64,000 nt of DNA from CALRWV02 sp943371965 (lineage in GTDB: Bacteria; Bacteroidota; JABWAT01), in contig CALRWV020000002.1 in NCBI GenBank assembly GCA_943371965.1, positions 526,316 through 590,315 of the forward strand. The letters are read 5' to 3'. Below are positions 25,194-35,257 of this stretch, in pieces; the stretch's first letter is position 1; the number at the start of each line of letters is the position of its first letter. Under the pieces are notes generated by a model, which made no database searches, was not told the DNA's origin, and saw only the letters and a program-made list of their open reading frames with translations. A program made the translations under genes and the position numbers.

Positions 25194-26114
25194 TTAGGAT
25201 TTAGCATCGGTAAGAAAATCGTCAAACGAATCCGGATCATTTAGTGGCTCAAGGTGGATAAAAACATCAGAATAAGGAATTTCATTTTTTATTTCCTGTT
25301 CAAGTTTTTTGGAAACCTCATGACCCCTGAATATTGACCAATCATCTGGAAGGAGCAGGTGAAAAGTAATTACACTTTTAGAAGCGACCTGACGGGTATA
25401 TAAAGCATGATAATGAATACCCTGTTCTTTAAAACTGTCCAAAATTTGAGTTATTATTTTCAGTTCAGATTCTGGCAGTGATATATCCATTAAACCATCA
25501 GCTGAACGTTTAATTAATTTGAAACCTGTATAAACAATGCTTACCGCAACCGCAATTGCCATCAAAGGGTCAATAATATTCCAATTGGTAATCTTAACCA
25601 GACCAATTCCAACAATAATACCAACTGTTGTCCAAACATCGGTCATTAAATGATGGGCATCTGCTTCAAGTGTAATTGATTTATGCCTTTTTGAATAGAA
25701 CAATAATATTTGTGCAGTTCCGAGGTTTATCAGAGTGGCGACAACAGATAACACCATTCCGAAATTCAATTCTTCAAGTGGTTTGGGGTTGATAATTCTT
25801 TCAACTCCAGCATAACCAATCCCAATTGCCGCTAGAATAATTAAAATACCTTCAATTAAACTTGAAAAATATTCAGCTTTATCATGACCAAAAGGATGTT
25901 CTTTATCAGGAGGGCGAAAAGCTATTGTCAACATGATCAGTGCAACCAGTGCGGCGGCAAGATTTATCAGCGATTCCATCGCATCCGATAAAAAACCTAC
26001 GGAACCAGTAGCATAATAAGCATAAGATTTCAGGAAAATAGTTAATAAAGATGCTACGATTGAAAACCAAATAATGTGTGCAGCTGATTTTCTTTCCGTT
26101 ATTGCATTAATCAT
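25194..26114 (-). CDS. Cation diffusion facilitator family efflux protein
   Basis: 306 aa. CDF proteins export divalent metals (Zn, Fe, Mn, Co, Cd) by proton antiport. Six membrane helices fill residues 10-205; the metal-site motifs are SDAMESLIN (42-50, helix II; D43) and HHLMTD (about 152-157, helix V) within DAHHLMTDVW, a D/H-rich arrangement typical of FieF/Zn-CDF members. A cytoplasmic ferredoxin-like domain (about 210-295) with HYHALYTRQV and HEV ends the protein. Stand-alone gene between rpmH and an unknown exported protein gene; metal specificity not deducible. Confidence 0.92.
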   Translation of the reverse strand: MINAITERKSAAHIIWFSIVASLLTIFLKSYAYYATGSVGFLSDAMESLINLAAALVALIMLTIAFRPPDKEHPFGHDKAEYFSSLIEGILIILAAIGIGYAGVERIINPKPLEELNFGMVLSVVATLINLGTAQILLFYSKRHKSITLEADAHHLMTDVWTTVGIIVGIGLVKITNWNIIDPLMAIAVAVSIVYTGFKLIKRSADGLMDISLPESELKIITQILDSFKEQGIHYHALYTRQVASKSVITFHLLLPDDWSIFRGHEVSKKLEQEIKNEIPYSDVFIHLEPLNDPDSFDDFLTDAKS

Positions 26115-26233
26115 ATTTTAAAACCCAGAAAAGTAATTCGTTTTTAACTACTTGGAACAAAATGCGAGTATATCATTTTTTGTTGTTAATTGATATTAAA
26201 ACAGGGGATTCTAACTTTTACCTAATAACAAAT

Positions 26234-27184
26234 TCAATTCTTAACTTCTTCAAGAGGAATAATCGAAATATTATTATCATCACCGCTTTTGCTTCGTTTT
26301 GGATTGTAATTCCAGTAAAAAGATACAAATTCAGGAATTTCCTGTTCAACTTCAGACTGAATATCTTTCAATTTAAAAGTAGGTCTGAATGGAGAATAAA
26401 CTGCATAAGCCAAAACACGCTCTGAAATTTCCGGATACGGGAAATAAACCAAAGAACCATCAATATCCTGTCTGAGATAAGTAGAAGAAAGTTTTATGGC
26501 TTTATTGGAAACATGAAAGCGGTATTTCTGTAAACTGAATATAGTTTCGCTGAAGGGAAGGACTATTTTTTCCGATTCAGATAATATCCCCCAGGTCACT
26601 GATTTTGCAACATCCTGAAGATCCATATCATCCGAAAAATGTTTAACTATGTTGGTTACAAAAAATGAGTCGATTCCGGCAGGAGTAAAAGTAATGCGGT
26701 TACTTTTAATAATTTCTTTTGAAACTATCTGATAACAATAAGCATATTTTGAAATTTCGGTTCTGTATTTAGTTAAATTAAAGGTAAGTTTCAGAGTAGA
26801 ATCATTATATCCATAAATAACATGCCACCAGTTTGTGTCATGATTCATATAAAACATTAAATCATAATCATGCTTGAATGTTGCTTCAACCGCATAAATG
26901 GTAATTTTATCGTTCCACTTTCCTTTCATTTTCTTTACATTGACAGCAAAATTAGACCGCAACATTGAATCCTGCATGGTCTGATAATTGTCAATGTATT
27001 TTATTGCTGCATCAGACCAAACAGGCTGATAACCATTGGTTTCCAACGTTGCCAAAACACGAAAAGTATGGTCGTCGTTAAAATAAACGTGAATTTTTTC
27101 TGTAAAGGAATAAGGTTCGCACTGGAAACCGGAAAGTAGCGGAAGACAGAAAAGAAATAAATATGAACGAAATTTAAAAGTCAT
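26234..27184 (-). CDS. Unknown exported protein
   Basis: 316 aa from the ATG at 27182-27184, chosen because it places the signal peptide (TFKFRSYLFLFCLPLLSGFQ, residues 2-21) at the N-terminus; an in-frame ATG at 27319 would precede it with 45 polar residues. The Cys after SGFQ (residue 22) is not in a good lipobox (Q at -1), so a lipoprotein is uncertain. The mature part is mixed alpha/beta with no recognised domain and ends in a polar tail. Divergent from the pullulanase gene across a 188-bp spacer. Function not assigned. Confidence 0.65.
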   Translation of the reverse strand: MTFKFRSYLFLFCLPLLSGFQCEPYSFTEKIHVYFNDDHTFRVLATLETNGYQPVWSDAAIKYIDNYQTMQDSMLRSNFAVNVKKMKGKWNDKITIYAVEATFKHDYDLMFYMNHDTNWWHVIYGYNDSTLKLTFNLTKYRTEISKYAYCYQIVSKEIIKSNRITFTPAGIDSFFVTNIVKHFSDDMDLQDVAKSVTWGILSESEKIVLPFSETIFSLQKYRFHVSNKAIKLSSTYLRQDIDGSLVYFPYPEISERVLAYAVYSPFRPTFKLKDIQSEVEQEIPEFVSFYWNYNPKRSKSGDDNNISIIPLEEVKN

Positions 27185-27372
27185 GGAATAATATTTTTTC
27201 AAAGGTAGGAAAAAAGAAATAGATACGAAATTGCTCATCTGTAAAGATAAATTCTGATAATTTTCTGTGATTTGCATTACCTTAAAACCCGGTAAAATTT
27301 TGGAAGCCCTTTTACTCATTCAAAATAATTCCCTATTTTCAACACAACGCAATCACTCGGATCGGACATAGT

Positions 27373-29655
27373 ATGTATTTTTTTCTACTGATATTTACAG
27401 GATGGTTAATGGATTTTACCTGGCAAGAAGATATGATAAAAATTAAACTTCAATATGAATTGGTTTCAGCTGAACAGGTAAATCTCAATACCGTTTTCGT
27501 TTCGTTGAATCATCAGGTAGAAAATCTAAATGATTCGATGATTGAATTTGAACCGAAACTCAAAATTATTTCCATCACAAAAAAGGATAAGGGATTTGAG
27601 GTAATTACTGAACAGCAGAAATACGATGAAAACTATACAGTATCAATACTAAATTCACCGATTCAAATGCTGAATCCTGAAAGATGGTTAAATTCCCTTT
27701 ACAGTGAAAAGAAACTCGGTTATCAAATAAAAGAAAACGAAACTTCCTTCGCAGTTTTTGCTCCACGTGCATCAAAAGTAACTTGCGTCATATTTGATTC
27801 TCCGTCATCGGAAAACTTTTCAGAAAAAGAAATGATGCGAGATGAAAACGGTGTTTGGGAATTATCAATACTGAAAAACCTAACAGGTAAAGCTTATGGC
27901 TACCGGGTTTTCGGAAAGCAGGATTCAACTGAATGGTTCAACCCGAACATTGTAATTGCCGATCCCTATTCACCCGCCATTACATCAATTAATAACTATC
28001 ACCATCAGGCAAGAACCCTGATATTAAACAGCAGTTTCAATTGGGAAAATGATTCATTTGTAAATTATCCCCACAGGGAATCTATAATTCTTGAAGCTCA
28101 TTTGCGTGATTTAACCGCAGACAAAACTTCAAAATCAAACCAACAAGGAACCTATTTGGGATTGATTGATGAAAAGCAAACCGGAGGATTGCCTTATCTG
28201 AAAAAATTGGGTGTAAACACAATAGAATTTCTACCTCTTCAGGAATTTGGAAACATTGAAATTCCATTCGGAAAACCATCTGATAACGGAATAATCAACA
28301 CCTGGAATTTCTATTCCAGAAATCACTGGGGCTACATGACCAGTTACTTTTTTGCACCAGAAAATTATTACGCATCAGACGGAAATTTGGACTCAGGACA
28401 AAGAGTTGGTACAGAAGGAAAAGCAGTTACAGAGTTCAAACAAATGGTGAAAAAACTTCATCAGGAAAAAATATCAGTTTTTATGGATGTAGTTTACAAT
28501 CACGTTTCCCAATACGATTACAATCCATTCAAATTGATAGACAAAAAATATTATTTCAGGCTTGATAATAAATTCAATGCACTTTCTGTCAGCGGTTGCG
28601 GAAACGATTTTAAAACCGAACGCCCGATGGCAAGACGAATGATTGTTGAATCCATCAAACATTGGATGACCGAATATCATGTAGATGGATTCAGATTTGA
28701 TCTTGCACAATTAATTGATAAAGAAACCTGCAAACAGATTTTATCGGAAGCAAAAAAAATAAATCCGAAGGTGATGATAATTGCTGAACCTTGGGGCGGC
28801 GGTTACGACCCGAACGGATTTTCAGATATCGGATGGTCAAGCTGGAATGACCAGATCAGAAATGGAATCAAAGGCTGGAATCCGGGAGATTTCAAAAAAG
28901 GATTTATATTCGGTCAATTCCGTGATGGTTCCGATTATATGTCACTTGTTAGGTATGTGCGCGGTTCATTGCGTGAAGATGGCGGACAGTATCTGGATGT
29001 CAACCATTCTGTAAATTATATCGAAAGCCATGACGATGCAACTTTCGGTGATTTTGTCAGGGAAGCGTTGGAAAAAGTAAAACCACATGAAAAAATTGTT
29101 GACTTAGAAAAAAATGCTAAACTCTCACCGGAAGAACTGAGACTACACAAACTGGCAGCACTGTTTTTGTTTACTTCACAGGGCGCGGTTATGATTCATT
29201 CCGGTCAGGAATTCGGACGAAGTAAAGTCATTGCAAAAACAACTGAACCTGAACCAAGAATAGGTGAAATTGACCATAACACCTACGATAAAGACAATGA
29301 AACAAATTATATCAATTATGATCACTCAAAGTTGAATTCAGATCTCGTTGATTTTTACAGTTCCCTGATCAAATTCAGAAAAAGTTATAAAATCCTGACA
29401 AATGCATCCAAAAAAGAATTAAATTTTTATCCTTATCCAAATCCCTTAGTTCTTGTATATGAATTTGATGGAGCTATTTTCAACGAACCAGATTTTCTAA
29501 TTATCATGAATGGAGACAGGAATCATCACACAGAAATAAAACTTCCGGATGGAAAATGGAAGGTACTTTTTACCAATGGAGACAAGTCATTGGCTTCTGT
29601 GTCGGGTCATTTCGTGCTGCGGGAATCTGACGGATATATTTTGGAAAAAGAATAA
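27373..29655 (+). CDS. Pullulanase-type GH13 alpha-glucan debranching enzyme
   Basis: 760 aa. The enzyme would hydrolyse alpha-1,6 branches in glycogen/starch-like glucans. Layout: hydrophobic start (1-16, possible signal or anchor), an N-terminal beta domain (about 20-110), an isoamylase/CBM48-like module (about 118-215, FAVFAPRASKVTCVIFD), and the GH13 barrel with DVVYNHVSQYD (376 on), nucleophile Asp443 in DGFRFDLA, acid/base Glu472 in AEPWGGGYDP, and Asp554 in ESHDD. The pullulanase signature YNWGYDP appears as NHWGYMT. A C-terminal beta domain closes the protein. It is a single plus-strand gene inside a minus-strand block. Whether it is exported is unclear. Confidence 0.88.
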   Translation: MYFFLLIFTGWLMDFTWQEDMIKIKLQYELVSAEQVNLNTVFVSLNHQVENLNDSMIEFEPKLKIISITKKDKGFEVITEQQKYDENYTVSILNSPIQMLNPERWLNSLYSEKKLGYQIKENETSFAVFAPRASKVTCVIFDSPSSENFSEKEMMRDENGVWELSILKNLTGKAYGYRVFGKQDSTEWFNPNIVIADPYSPAITSINNYHHQARTLILNSSFNWENDSFVNYPHRESIILEAHLRDLTADKTSKSNQQGTYLGLIDEKQTGGLPYLKKLGVNTIEFLPLQEFGNIEIPFGKPSDNGIINTWNFYSRNHWGYMTSYFFAPENYYASDGNLDSGQRVGTEGKAVTEFKQMVKKLHQEKISVFMDVVYNHVSQYDYNPFKLIDKKYYFRLDNKFNALSVSGCGNDFKTERPMARRMIVESIKHWMTEYHVDGFRFDLAQLIDKETCKQILSEAKKINPKVMIIAEPWGGGYDPNGFSDIGWSSWNDQIRNGIKGWNPGDFKKGFIFGQFRDGSDYMSLVRYVRGSLREDGGQYLDVNHSVNYIESHDDATFGDFVREALEKVKPHEKIVDLEKNAKLSPEELRLHKLAALFLFTSQGAVMIHSGQEFGRSKVIAKTTEPEPRIGEIDHNTYDKDNETNYINYDHSKLNSDLVDFYSSLIKFRKSYKILTNASKKELNFYPYPNPLVLVYEFDGAIFNEPDFLIIMNGDRNHHTEIKLPDGKWKVLFTNGDKSLASVSGHFVLRESDGYILEKE

Positions 29656-29656
29656 T

Positions 29657-30064
29657 TTATTCCTTTTCGGTAAATGCATAAGGAAGTTCAATCAGCTGTG
29701 TGTCATTGGTGTCTATGGGTTTGAATTTCCAGCTCTTTATCATTTCCTTCATTTTGTCAGCAAACACATTTCCAAAGTTGTTTCTAATCAGGTTTATTTC
29801 TCCTACACTACCATCCTGTTTGATCTCAAATTGAAAAATGATAAACCCATATTGAACTGTTAAACCGCTGTTAACCATCTGGCGATGAAATCTTTTTATT
29901 TCAGTTTGATGTGAAGTAATGACTGCTTGAATTTCTTTTGCAGTTCGGGTTTCATTTTGGTTAATTTTAGAGGAAGGTTCAAGCTTAGTAACAACGGGAG
30001 TACACATCGCAAAAAATATGCAGTTTAAAAATAGAAACAAAAATTTCTGTTGCCATATTTTCAT
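29657..30064 (-). CDS. Lipoprotein with AgmX/TonB-C-like domain
   Basis: 135 aa. Signal sequence with lipobox FFAMC (Cys21). Residues 45-130 (SHQTEIKRFHRQMV ... FQFEIKQDGSVGEINLI ... MKEMIKSWKFKPID) match the AgmX/PglI C-terminal or TonB-like two-helix/strand pattern found in many Bacteroidota envelope proteins. Tail-to-tail with the pullulanase (1-bp gap), and downstream of gyrA but separated from it by a strong terminator, so it needs its own promoter. Role unknown. Confidence 0.75.
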   Translation of the reverse strand: MKIWQQKFLFLFLNCIFFAMCTPVVTKLEPSSKINQNETRTAKEIQAVITSHQTEIKRFHRQMVNSGLTVQYGFIIFQFEIKQDGSVGEINLIRNNFGNVFADKMKEMIKSWKFKPIDTNDTQLIELPYAFTEKE

Positions 30065-30111
30065 GGACTACCATATCAATATTCAGTTCTTTCCCCTACT
30101 GCCCAAAACAA

Positions 30112-30143
30112 AAAAGGCTCCAAAAATAAATTTGGAGCCTTTT
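30112..30143 (-). terminator. Rho-independent terminator of gyrA
   Basis: AAAAGGCTCCAAA (30112-30124) pairs perfectly with TTTGGAGCCTTTT (30131-30143), a 13-bp stem with 6-nt loop. On the minus strand it lies 4 bp past the gyrA stop and is followed by T-rich sequence; its A/T flanks also make it functional on the plus strand. Confidence 0.88.
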
Positions 30144-30147
30144 CTTT

Positions 30148-32664
30148 TTACTTAAACAAGCCAGGTTCTTTATCACTACCGCTTTTCTCGGGAGGATTGG
30201 AACCGTCTATTCCCAAATCATCAGGCAATTCGTCTTTTTCTATTGCAGCTTTGACAACGGCAATTGCTGCAATGTTGTCATTTGAATCAAGACGGATCAA
30301 TCTGACACCTTGAGTATTTCTACCCATGTCACGCAATTGTGCGCAACCCTGACGGATAATTGTGCCACCAGTTGTAATGATCATCAAATCATCTGAATCA
30401 TCAACTTCTTTAATAGCAACCATTTTGCCGGTTTTAGGAGTAACTTTTACAGTCAGGATTCCTTTACCGCCACGAGCCTGAATTCTGTATTCACCCAACT
30501 CGGATCGTTTACCCAAACCTTTTTCAGTCACAACCAACAATGAAACATTGTTTCGTTTTGTAGAAATCATACCAACAACTTCGTCATTTTTAGGATCAAC
30601 CACAATACCGCGAACACCGGTTGCTGTTCTTCCCATATCACGAACGTCTTCTTCGTTGAAACGGATACTTTTTCCGTTGCTGGTTCCCAGGATGATATGA
30701 TAAGTACCATCGGTCAATCTTGCTTCAATCAACTCATCTTTATCAATAATGTTAATTGCATTGATTCCACCTTTTCTTGGGTTTCCATATGCAGAAAGAA
30801 TTGTCTTTTTCACAGTACCTTTTTTGGTAGCCATGATGATGAAATGCTTGTCATCAAACTCTTTCACATTTACGAAAGCAGCAATTTTTTCGTCTTTCTG
30901 AAGCTCAAGAACGTTTGCAATATTACGTCCTTTTGCAGTTCTGCTTCCTTCAGGTATTTCATAAACCTTCAACCAGTAACAGCGGCCGGTATTGGTAAAA
31001 AACAGCATGTAGTTATGCGTTGAAGCTACAAACATGTGTTCGATAAAATCATCATCGGCAACGGCAGCTGCAGTGATTCCTCTTCCACCACGTCCCTGAC
31101 TTCTGTAACCGGATACAGGAACGCGTTTGATATAACCCTGGTGGGAAATAGTGATAACCACTTCTTCGTTGGCAATCATATCTTCAACATTGAATTCTTC
31201 AGCTGAATAAACGATTTCAGAACGGCGACCATCAGCATATTTTTCTCTGATGTCATTTAATTCTTCACGGATCATTTTATTCTTCAACTTATCGGAAGCC
31301 AGAATTGCTTTCAACTTTTCAATCAGTTTTAAGGTTTCGCGCAAATCATCTTCAATTTTCTGTCTTTCCAAACCGGTCAATCTTTGCAGTCTCATTTCCA
31401 AAATTGATTTGGATTGAATTTCAGACAATTTAAATTGAGACATTAAACCAGCCTGAGCAGTTTCAGCATCTTTGGATTCACGGATCAGTTTAATCACTTT
31501 ATCCAGATTGTCCAAAGCAATTTTCAAACCTTCAAGAATGTGGGCTTTTTTCTCAGCTTCACCCAACTCGAATTGAGTTCTACGGGTAATAATATCCATT
31601 CTATGAACCAAATAATGACTCAGTACTTCTTTAAGAGTCAATACTTTAGGAGCACCATTAACAAGTGCCAGCATAATGACGCCAAAAGTATTTTGAAGCT
31701 GGGTATATTTATAAAGTTGGTTCAAAACAACCGAAGGCATTGCATCTTTTTTCAAAGAAACAACGATTCTCATACCATCACGGTCAGATTCATCATTGAT
31801 ATCAGAAATACCTTCAATCTTTTTGTCACGAACCAGGTCAGCAATTTTTTCGATAATATTTGCTTTGTTGGTCATGAAAGGGATTTCGGTGATGATAATA
31901 CTTTCGCGACCGTTTTTGTGCTGTTCTGTGTTCGCTTTAGCACGAATTACAACACGACCACGACCGGTACGGTAAGCATCTCTTACACCTTCGTAACCAT
32001 AAATAATTCCACCGGTTGGAAAATCAGGCGCTTTGATAAACTGCATCAAACCATCGTTATCAATTTCGGGATTTTCCATCAAAGCGAAAACGCCATCAAT
32101 AACTTCACCCAAATTATGCGGTGGAATATTGGTAGCCATTCCAACAGCGATACCGGAAGATCCGTTCATCAGAAGATTTGGAATTGCTGCCGGAAGAACT
32201 TTTGGCTCTTCAAGCGAATCATCAAAATTTCCCTGAAAATCAACGGTGTTTTTCTCGATGTCACGAAGCATTTCTTCAGCCATCCGTGTCATTCTGATTT
32301 CAGTGTAACGCATTGCGGCTGGTGAGTCACCATCGATGGATCCGAAGTTTCCCTGTCCGTCAATCAACGGATAACGGAGAGAAAATTCCTGAACCATACG
32401 GACAGCGGAATCATAAACGGCACTATCGCCGTGAGGGTGATACTTTCCTAGAACTTCACCCACCAAACGGGCAGATTTTTTATAAGGTCTTCCTGCGCCC
32501 ATGCTCAGTTCATTCATTGCAAACAGAATTCTTCTGTGAACTGGCTTCAAACCATCACGGACATCAGGCAATGCACGGGAGACAATAACCGACATGGAAT
32601 AATCCAGGTAGGAAAGTCTCATTTCTTGTTCAATTGGATTCGGTATTATGCGATCTTTTTCCAC
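30148..32664 (-). CDS. gyrA: DNA gyrase subunit A
   Basis: 838 aa. With GyrB it introduces negative supercoils. Seen: VSRALPDVRDGLKPVHRRIL (29-48), quinolone region HPHGDSAVYD (76-85) with Ser81 and Asp85 at the positions of E. coli S83/D87 (wild-type-like), catalytic Tyr120 in AAMRYTEIRM, and at the start of the C-terminal pinwheel the GyrA-box QGRGGRG (about 518-524), which marks it as gyrase rather than topoisomerase IV. A second box-like ARGGKG occurs in a later blade. Follows gyrB by 128 bp on the same strand; ends at a strong terminator. Confidence 0.97.
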   Translation of the reverse strand: MEKDRIIPNPIEQEMRLSYLDYSMSVIVSRALPDVRDGLKPVHRRILFAMNELSMGAGRPYKKSARLVGEVLGKYHPHGDSAVYDSAVRMVQEFSLRYPLIDGQGNFGSIDGDSPAAMRYTEIRMTRMAEEMLRDIEKNTVDFQGNFDDSLEEPKVLPAAIPNLLMNGSSGIAVGMATNIPPHNLGEVIDGVFALMENPEIDNDGLMQFIKAPDFPTGGIIYGYEGVRDAYRTGRGRVVIRAKANTEQHKNGRESIIITEIPFMTNKANIIEKIADLVRDKKIEGISDINDESDRDGMRIVVSLKKDAMPSVVLNQLYKYTQLQNTFGVIMLALVNGAPKVLTLKEVLSHYLVHRMDIITRRTQFELGEAEKKAHILEGLKIALDNLDKVIKLIRESKDAETAQAGLMSQFKLSEIQSKSILEMRLQRLTGLERQKIEDDLRETLKLIEKLKAILASDKLKNKMIREELNDIREKYADGRRSEIVYSAEEFNVEDMIANEEVVITISHQGYIKRVPVSGYRSQGRGGRGITAAAVADDDFIEHMFVASTHNYMLFFTNTGRCYWLKVYEIPEGSRTAKGRNIANVLELQKDEKIAAFVNVKEFDDKHFIIMATKKGTVKKTILSAYGNPRKGGINAINIIDKDELIEARLTDGTYHIILGTSNGKSIRFNEEDVRDMGRTATGVRGIVVDPKNDEVVGMISTKRNNVSLLVVTEKGLGKRSELGEYRIQARGGKGILTVKVTPKTGKMVAIKEVDDSDDLMIITTGGTIIRQGCAQLRDMGRNTQGVRLIRLDSNDNIAAIAVVKAAIEKDELPDDLGIDGSNPPEKSGSDKEPGLFK

Positions 32665-32703
32665 GAACGTTATTTCCTTCTTTTTCTAAATTTCTTTTTC
32701 ACT

Positions 32704-32770
32704 TGACGCTGATGAACGCAGATTATTATGAATTTTTTATAATCATAACTCTCAGCGCAATTCAGCGTCA
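32704..32770. repeat. Inverted repeat in gyrB-gyrA spacer
   Basis: TGACGCTGA (32704-32712) and TCAGCGTCA (32762-32770) form outer arms with further partial pairing (GAACGCAGA / CTCAGCGC) around an AT-rich centre. Similar GCTGA/TCAGCGT units appear at about 830-841 and 1448-1465. It lies between the gyrB stop and the gyrA start. Confidence 0.55.
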
Positions 32771-32792
32771 GAGATTTTATTCAGCATTTAAT

Positions 32793-34730
32793 TTAAATAT
32801 CCAGATTTCTTACATAACGGGCGTTCTTTTCAATGAAAGCACGTCTTGGCTCTACTGCTTCACCCATCAGTGTTGAGAAAATGTGATCTGCTTCTGCAGC
32901 ATTATCCATTTTCACCTGCTGTAAAGTTCTGTGTGCCGGATCCATGGTTGTTTCCCACAATTGTTGCGGATTCATTTCACCCAAACCTTTATAACGCGAA
33001 ATAACAATTCCGGTATCTTTTCCTGTACCTGAAGTATATTCTTTTACAACTCCGTCACGTTCTTCTTCTGTCCAGGCATATCGTTCCGTTTTACCTTTTT
33101 TGATTTTATAAAGAGGTGGATTTGCAATGTAAACGTGTCCGCGTTCAATCAATTCTTTGAAATATCTGAAAATAAAAGTCAGAAGCAGCGTTCTGATGTG
33201 AGATCCATCTACGTCGGCATCAGTCATGATAATAACTTTGTGGTAGCGCAGTTTTTCCGGATCAAACTCGTCATTCCCGATACTGGTTCCAAGCGCCGTT
33301 ACAATATTTCTGATTTCTTCATTTTCAAGAATTTTATCTAAACGGGCTTTTTCAACGTTCAGAATTTTACCTTTTAACGGAAGAATTGCCTGAAAACGTC
33401 TGTCACGTCCCATTTTTGCTGAACCACCTGCAGAATCCCCTTCCACAAGATAAATTTCGCATTGTGAAGGATCGTTAATTGAACAGTCAGCCAATTTTCC
33501 GGGAAGCGTTGAACTTTCCAGCGCAGATTTTCTCCTTGTTAAATCACGGGCTTTTCTTGCTGCTTCACGTGCCTGGGCAGCAATGATAACTTTTTCAAGA
33601 ACCATTTTGGCGATATTCGGGTTTTTTTCAAGAAACTCAGCCAGTTTCTCATTTACCAAAGTTTCTACTATTGACTGTACTTCTGAATTTCCCAATTTGG
33701 TTTTTGTTTGTCCTTCAAACTGAGGTTCTGGAACCTTCACAGAAATTACAGTAGTCAAACCTTCACGGAAATCTTCACCGGTAAGTGAAATTTTTACATT
33801 TTTCATCAGATCATTTTTTTGTGCGTGAGCATTCAATGTTCTGGTCAATGCTTTTCTGAAACCGGTAACGTGGGTTCCACCTTCATGCGTATTAATGTTG
33901 TTTACATAGGAAAAAATATTTTCGCTGTAGCTGTCGTTGTACTGAAGTGCAACTTCAACTTCAACGTTGTCTTTTGTTCCAAACATGTAAATTGGATTCC
34001 GCATTTTGGTTTCACGGTTTTCATCCAGAAACTGAACGTACTGAACAATGCCGCCTTCAAAATGGAAAGTAACTTCCTGTTCAAAACCTTCACGTTTATC
34101 AAAGAAATTGATAACAATATTTTTATTCAGGAATGCAAGTTCGCGCAGACGATCCAATAAAATTTCTGCCCTGAATTCCCTGTCTTTAAAAATTTCAAAA
34201 TCAGGTTTGAAAGTTTGTGTTGTTCCGCGGAGTTTGGTGTTTCCAAGAGACTTCAATCCGCCTTGGGTTTCACCGCGTTCAAAACGGATCATTGTGATTT
34301 TTCCGTCACGGTAAACTGTAGTTTCCATCCACTCGGAAAGTGCATTCACGCACGATACACCCACACCGTGCAAACCACCGGAAACTTTGTAGGAATCTTT
34401 ATCGAATTTTCCACCTGCGTGAAGTACGGTCATAACAACTTCAACTGCCGGTTTTCCTTCTTCTTTGTGCATCTCAACCGGGATACCGCGGCCGTTGTCT
34501 TTTACTTCGATAATGTTATCTGGTAAAATCGAAACAGAGATGGTATCGCAATGACCTGCGAGGGCTTCATCGATTGAGTTATCAACCACTTCATAAACGA
34601 GATGATGCAGACCGCGGACACCAACGTCACCAATGTACATTGCCGGACGTTTTCTTACGGCTTCGAGACCTTTCAAAACGGTGATATTATCGGCACCATA
34701 ATTACTTTTATCAACAGCTTCTTTAGCCAT
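32793..34730 (-). CDS. gyrB: DNA gyrase subunit B
   Basis: 645 aa, the short bacterial form without the E. coli insert. ATPase/GHKL domain with VDNSIDEALAGHCD, DNGRGIPV and GGLHGVG, transducer domain, then TOPRIM with EGDSAGGSAKMGRDR and the Mg-binding DADVDGSHIRTLLL, and the C-terminal QLWETTMDP motif. Upstream of gyrA and downstream of dciA in the usual dnaN-recF-dciA-gyrB order. A long inverted repeat (34842-34896) lies about 110 bp upstream of the start. Confidence 0.97.
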   Translation of the reverse strand: MAKEAVDKSNYGADNITVLKGLEAVRKRPAMYIGDVGVRGLHHLVYEVVDNSIDEALAGHCDTISVSILPDNIIEVKDNGRGIPVEMHKEEGKPAVEVVMTVLHAGGKFDKDSYKVSGGLHGVGVSCVNALSEWMETTVYRDGKITMIRFERGETQGGLKSLGNTKLRGTTQTFKPDFEIFKDREFRAEILLDRLRELAFLNKNIVINFFDKREGFEQEVTFHFEGGIVQYVQFLDENRETKMRNPIYMFGTKDNVEVEVALQYNDSYSENIFSYVNNINTHEGGTHVTGFRKALTRTLNAHAQKNDLMKNVKISLTGEDFREGLTTVISVKVPEPQFEGQTKTKLGNSEVQSIVETLVNEKLAEFLEKNPNIAKMVLEKVIIAAQAREAARKARDLTRRKSALESSTLPGKLADCSINDPSQCEIYLVEGDSAGGSAKMGRDRRFQAILPLKGKILNVEKARLDKILENEEIRNIVTALGTSIGNDEFDPEKLRYHKVIIMTDADVDGSHIRTLLLTFIFRYFKELIERGHVYIANPPLYKIKKGKTERYAWTEEERDGVVKEYTSGTGKDTGIVISRYKGLGEMNPQQLWETTMDPAHRTLQQVKMDNAAEADHIFSTLMGEAVEPRRAFIEKNARYVRNLDI

Positions 34731-34841
34731 CAGGGAGGTTTCCTTTTTTATTTGAAAATTGATGCGATTTCAGTCGTAGATTCTGTTACTTCAAGGGAAT
34801 CAAAAAACGTTATTCTGAGTTGAATTAGACACTTTTTTTTA

Positions 34842-34896
34842 TTTTCGGTAACAGTCTGGTTTGCTTGATTCATTCTAGCGGATAAGTTACCGAAAA
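34842..34896. promoter_or_regulatory. 11-bp inverted repeat overlapping dciA stop, upstream of gyrB
   Basis: TTTTCGGTAAC (34842-34852) and GTTACCGAAAA (34886-34896) pair perfectly with a 33-nt loop; the dciA stop codon lies in the right arm. On the minus strand it is followed by an A-tract rather than T, so it is not a standard terminator for dciA; an operator or RNA structure in the gyrB upstream region is possible. Confidence 0.4.
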
Positions 34897-35183
34897 ATTA
34901 TGTCTTTTACAATTTCCTGACGGTAATAATTGTTGATTTTTTTTATCATTTCCTCTTTGCGGAAACTGAGTTCCTGACGCCACACTCCGCTGGTCACAGA
35001 AAGAAATAATTTACCGCTTTCAATGCGTTCAGCTTTGGCATGTTTGGCAATGCTTTCACCCACAATTTCAGCAAAATTTTCAAGCACCTGATAGTTCTTG
35101 ATTTTGGTATCAATTCCGTATGCTTTCAAGAGTGCATCAAGCACTTTTTTTACTGATTTTAAATTGTGTATTGGTTTAGACAT
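34887..35183 (-). CDS. dciA: DUF721/DciA-like DNA replication protein
   Basis: 98 aa. DciA proteins load the replicative helicase DnaB in bacteria without DnaC/DnaI. The pattern LDALLKAYGID (15-25), FAEIVGESIAKHAKAERI (37-54) and GKLFLSVTSGVWRQELSFRK (57-76) matches the DUF721 core, here without any N-terminal extension, so nearly the minimal domain. Its place between recF and gyrB is that seen in many bacteria that use DciA. Confidence 0.88.
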   Translation of the reverse strand: MSKPIHNLKSVKKVLDALLKAYGIDTKIKNYQVLENFAEIVGESIAKHAKAERIESGKLFLSVTSGVWRQELSFRKEEMIKKINNYYRQEIVKDIIFR

Positions 35184-35257
35184 GTTAAGATTTTTAGCCC
35201 ACGAAAAATACGAAAGAAACGAAAAACAAAATTCTATTTAATAAATCCTATGACTGA

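Noticed and set aside
31540..32325. 261-codon plus-strand open frame opposite gyrA
   Set aside because: Entirely antisense to a certain gyrA; the translation is low in charge pattern and has no domain. Overlap of this type is a by-product of gyrA codon use.
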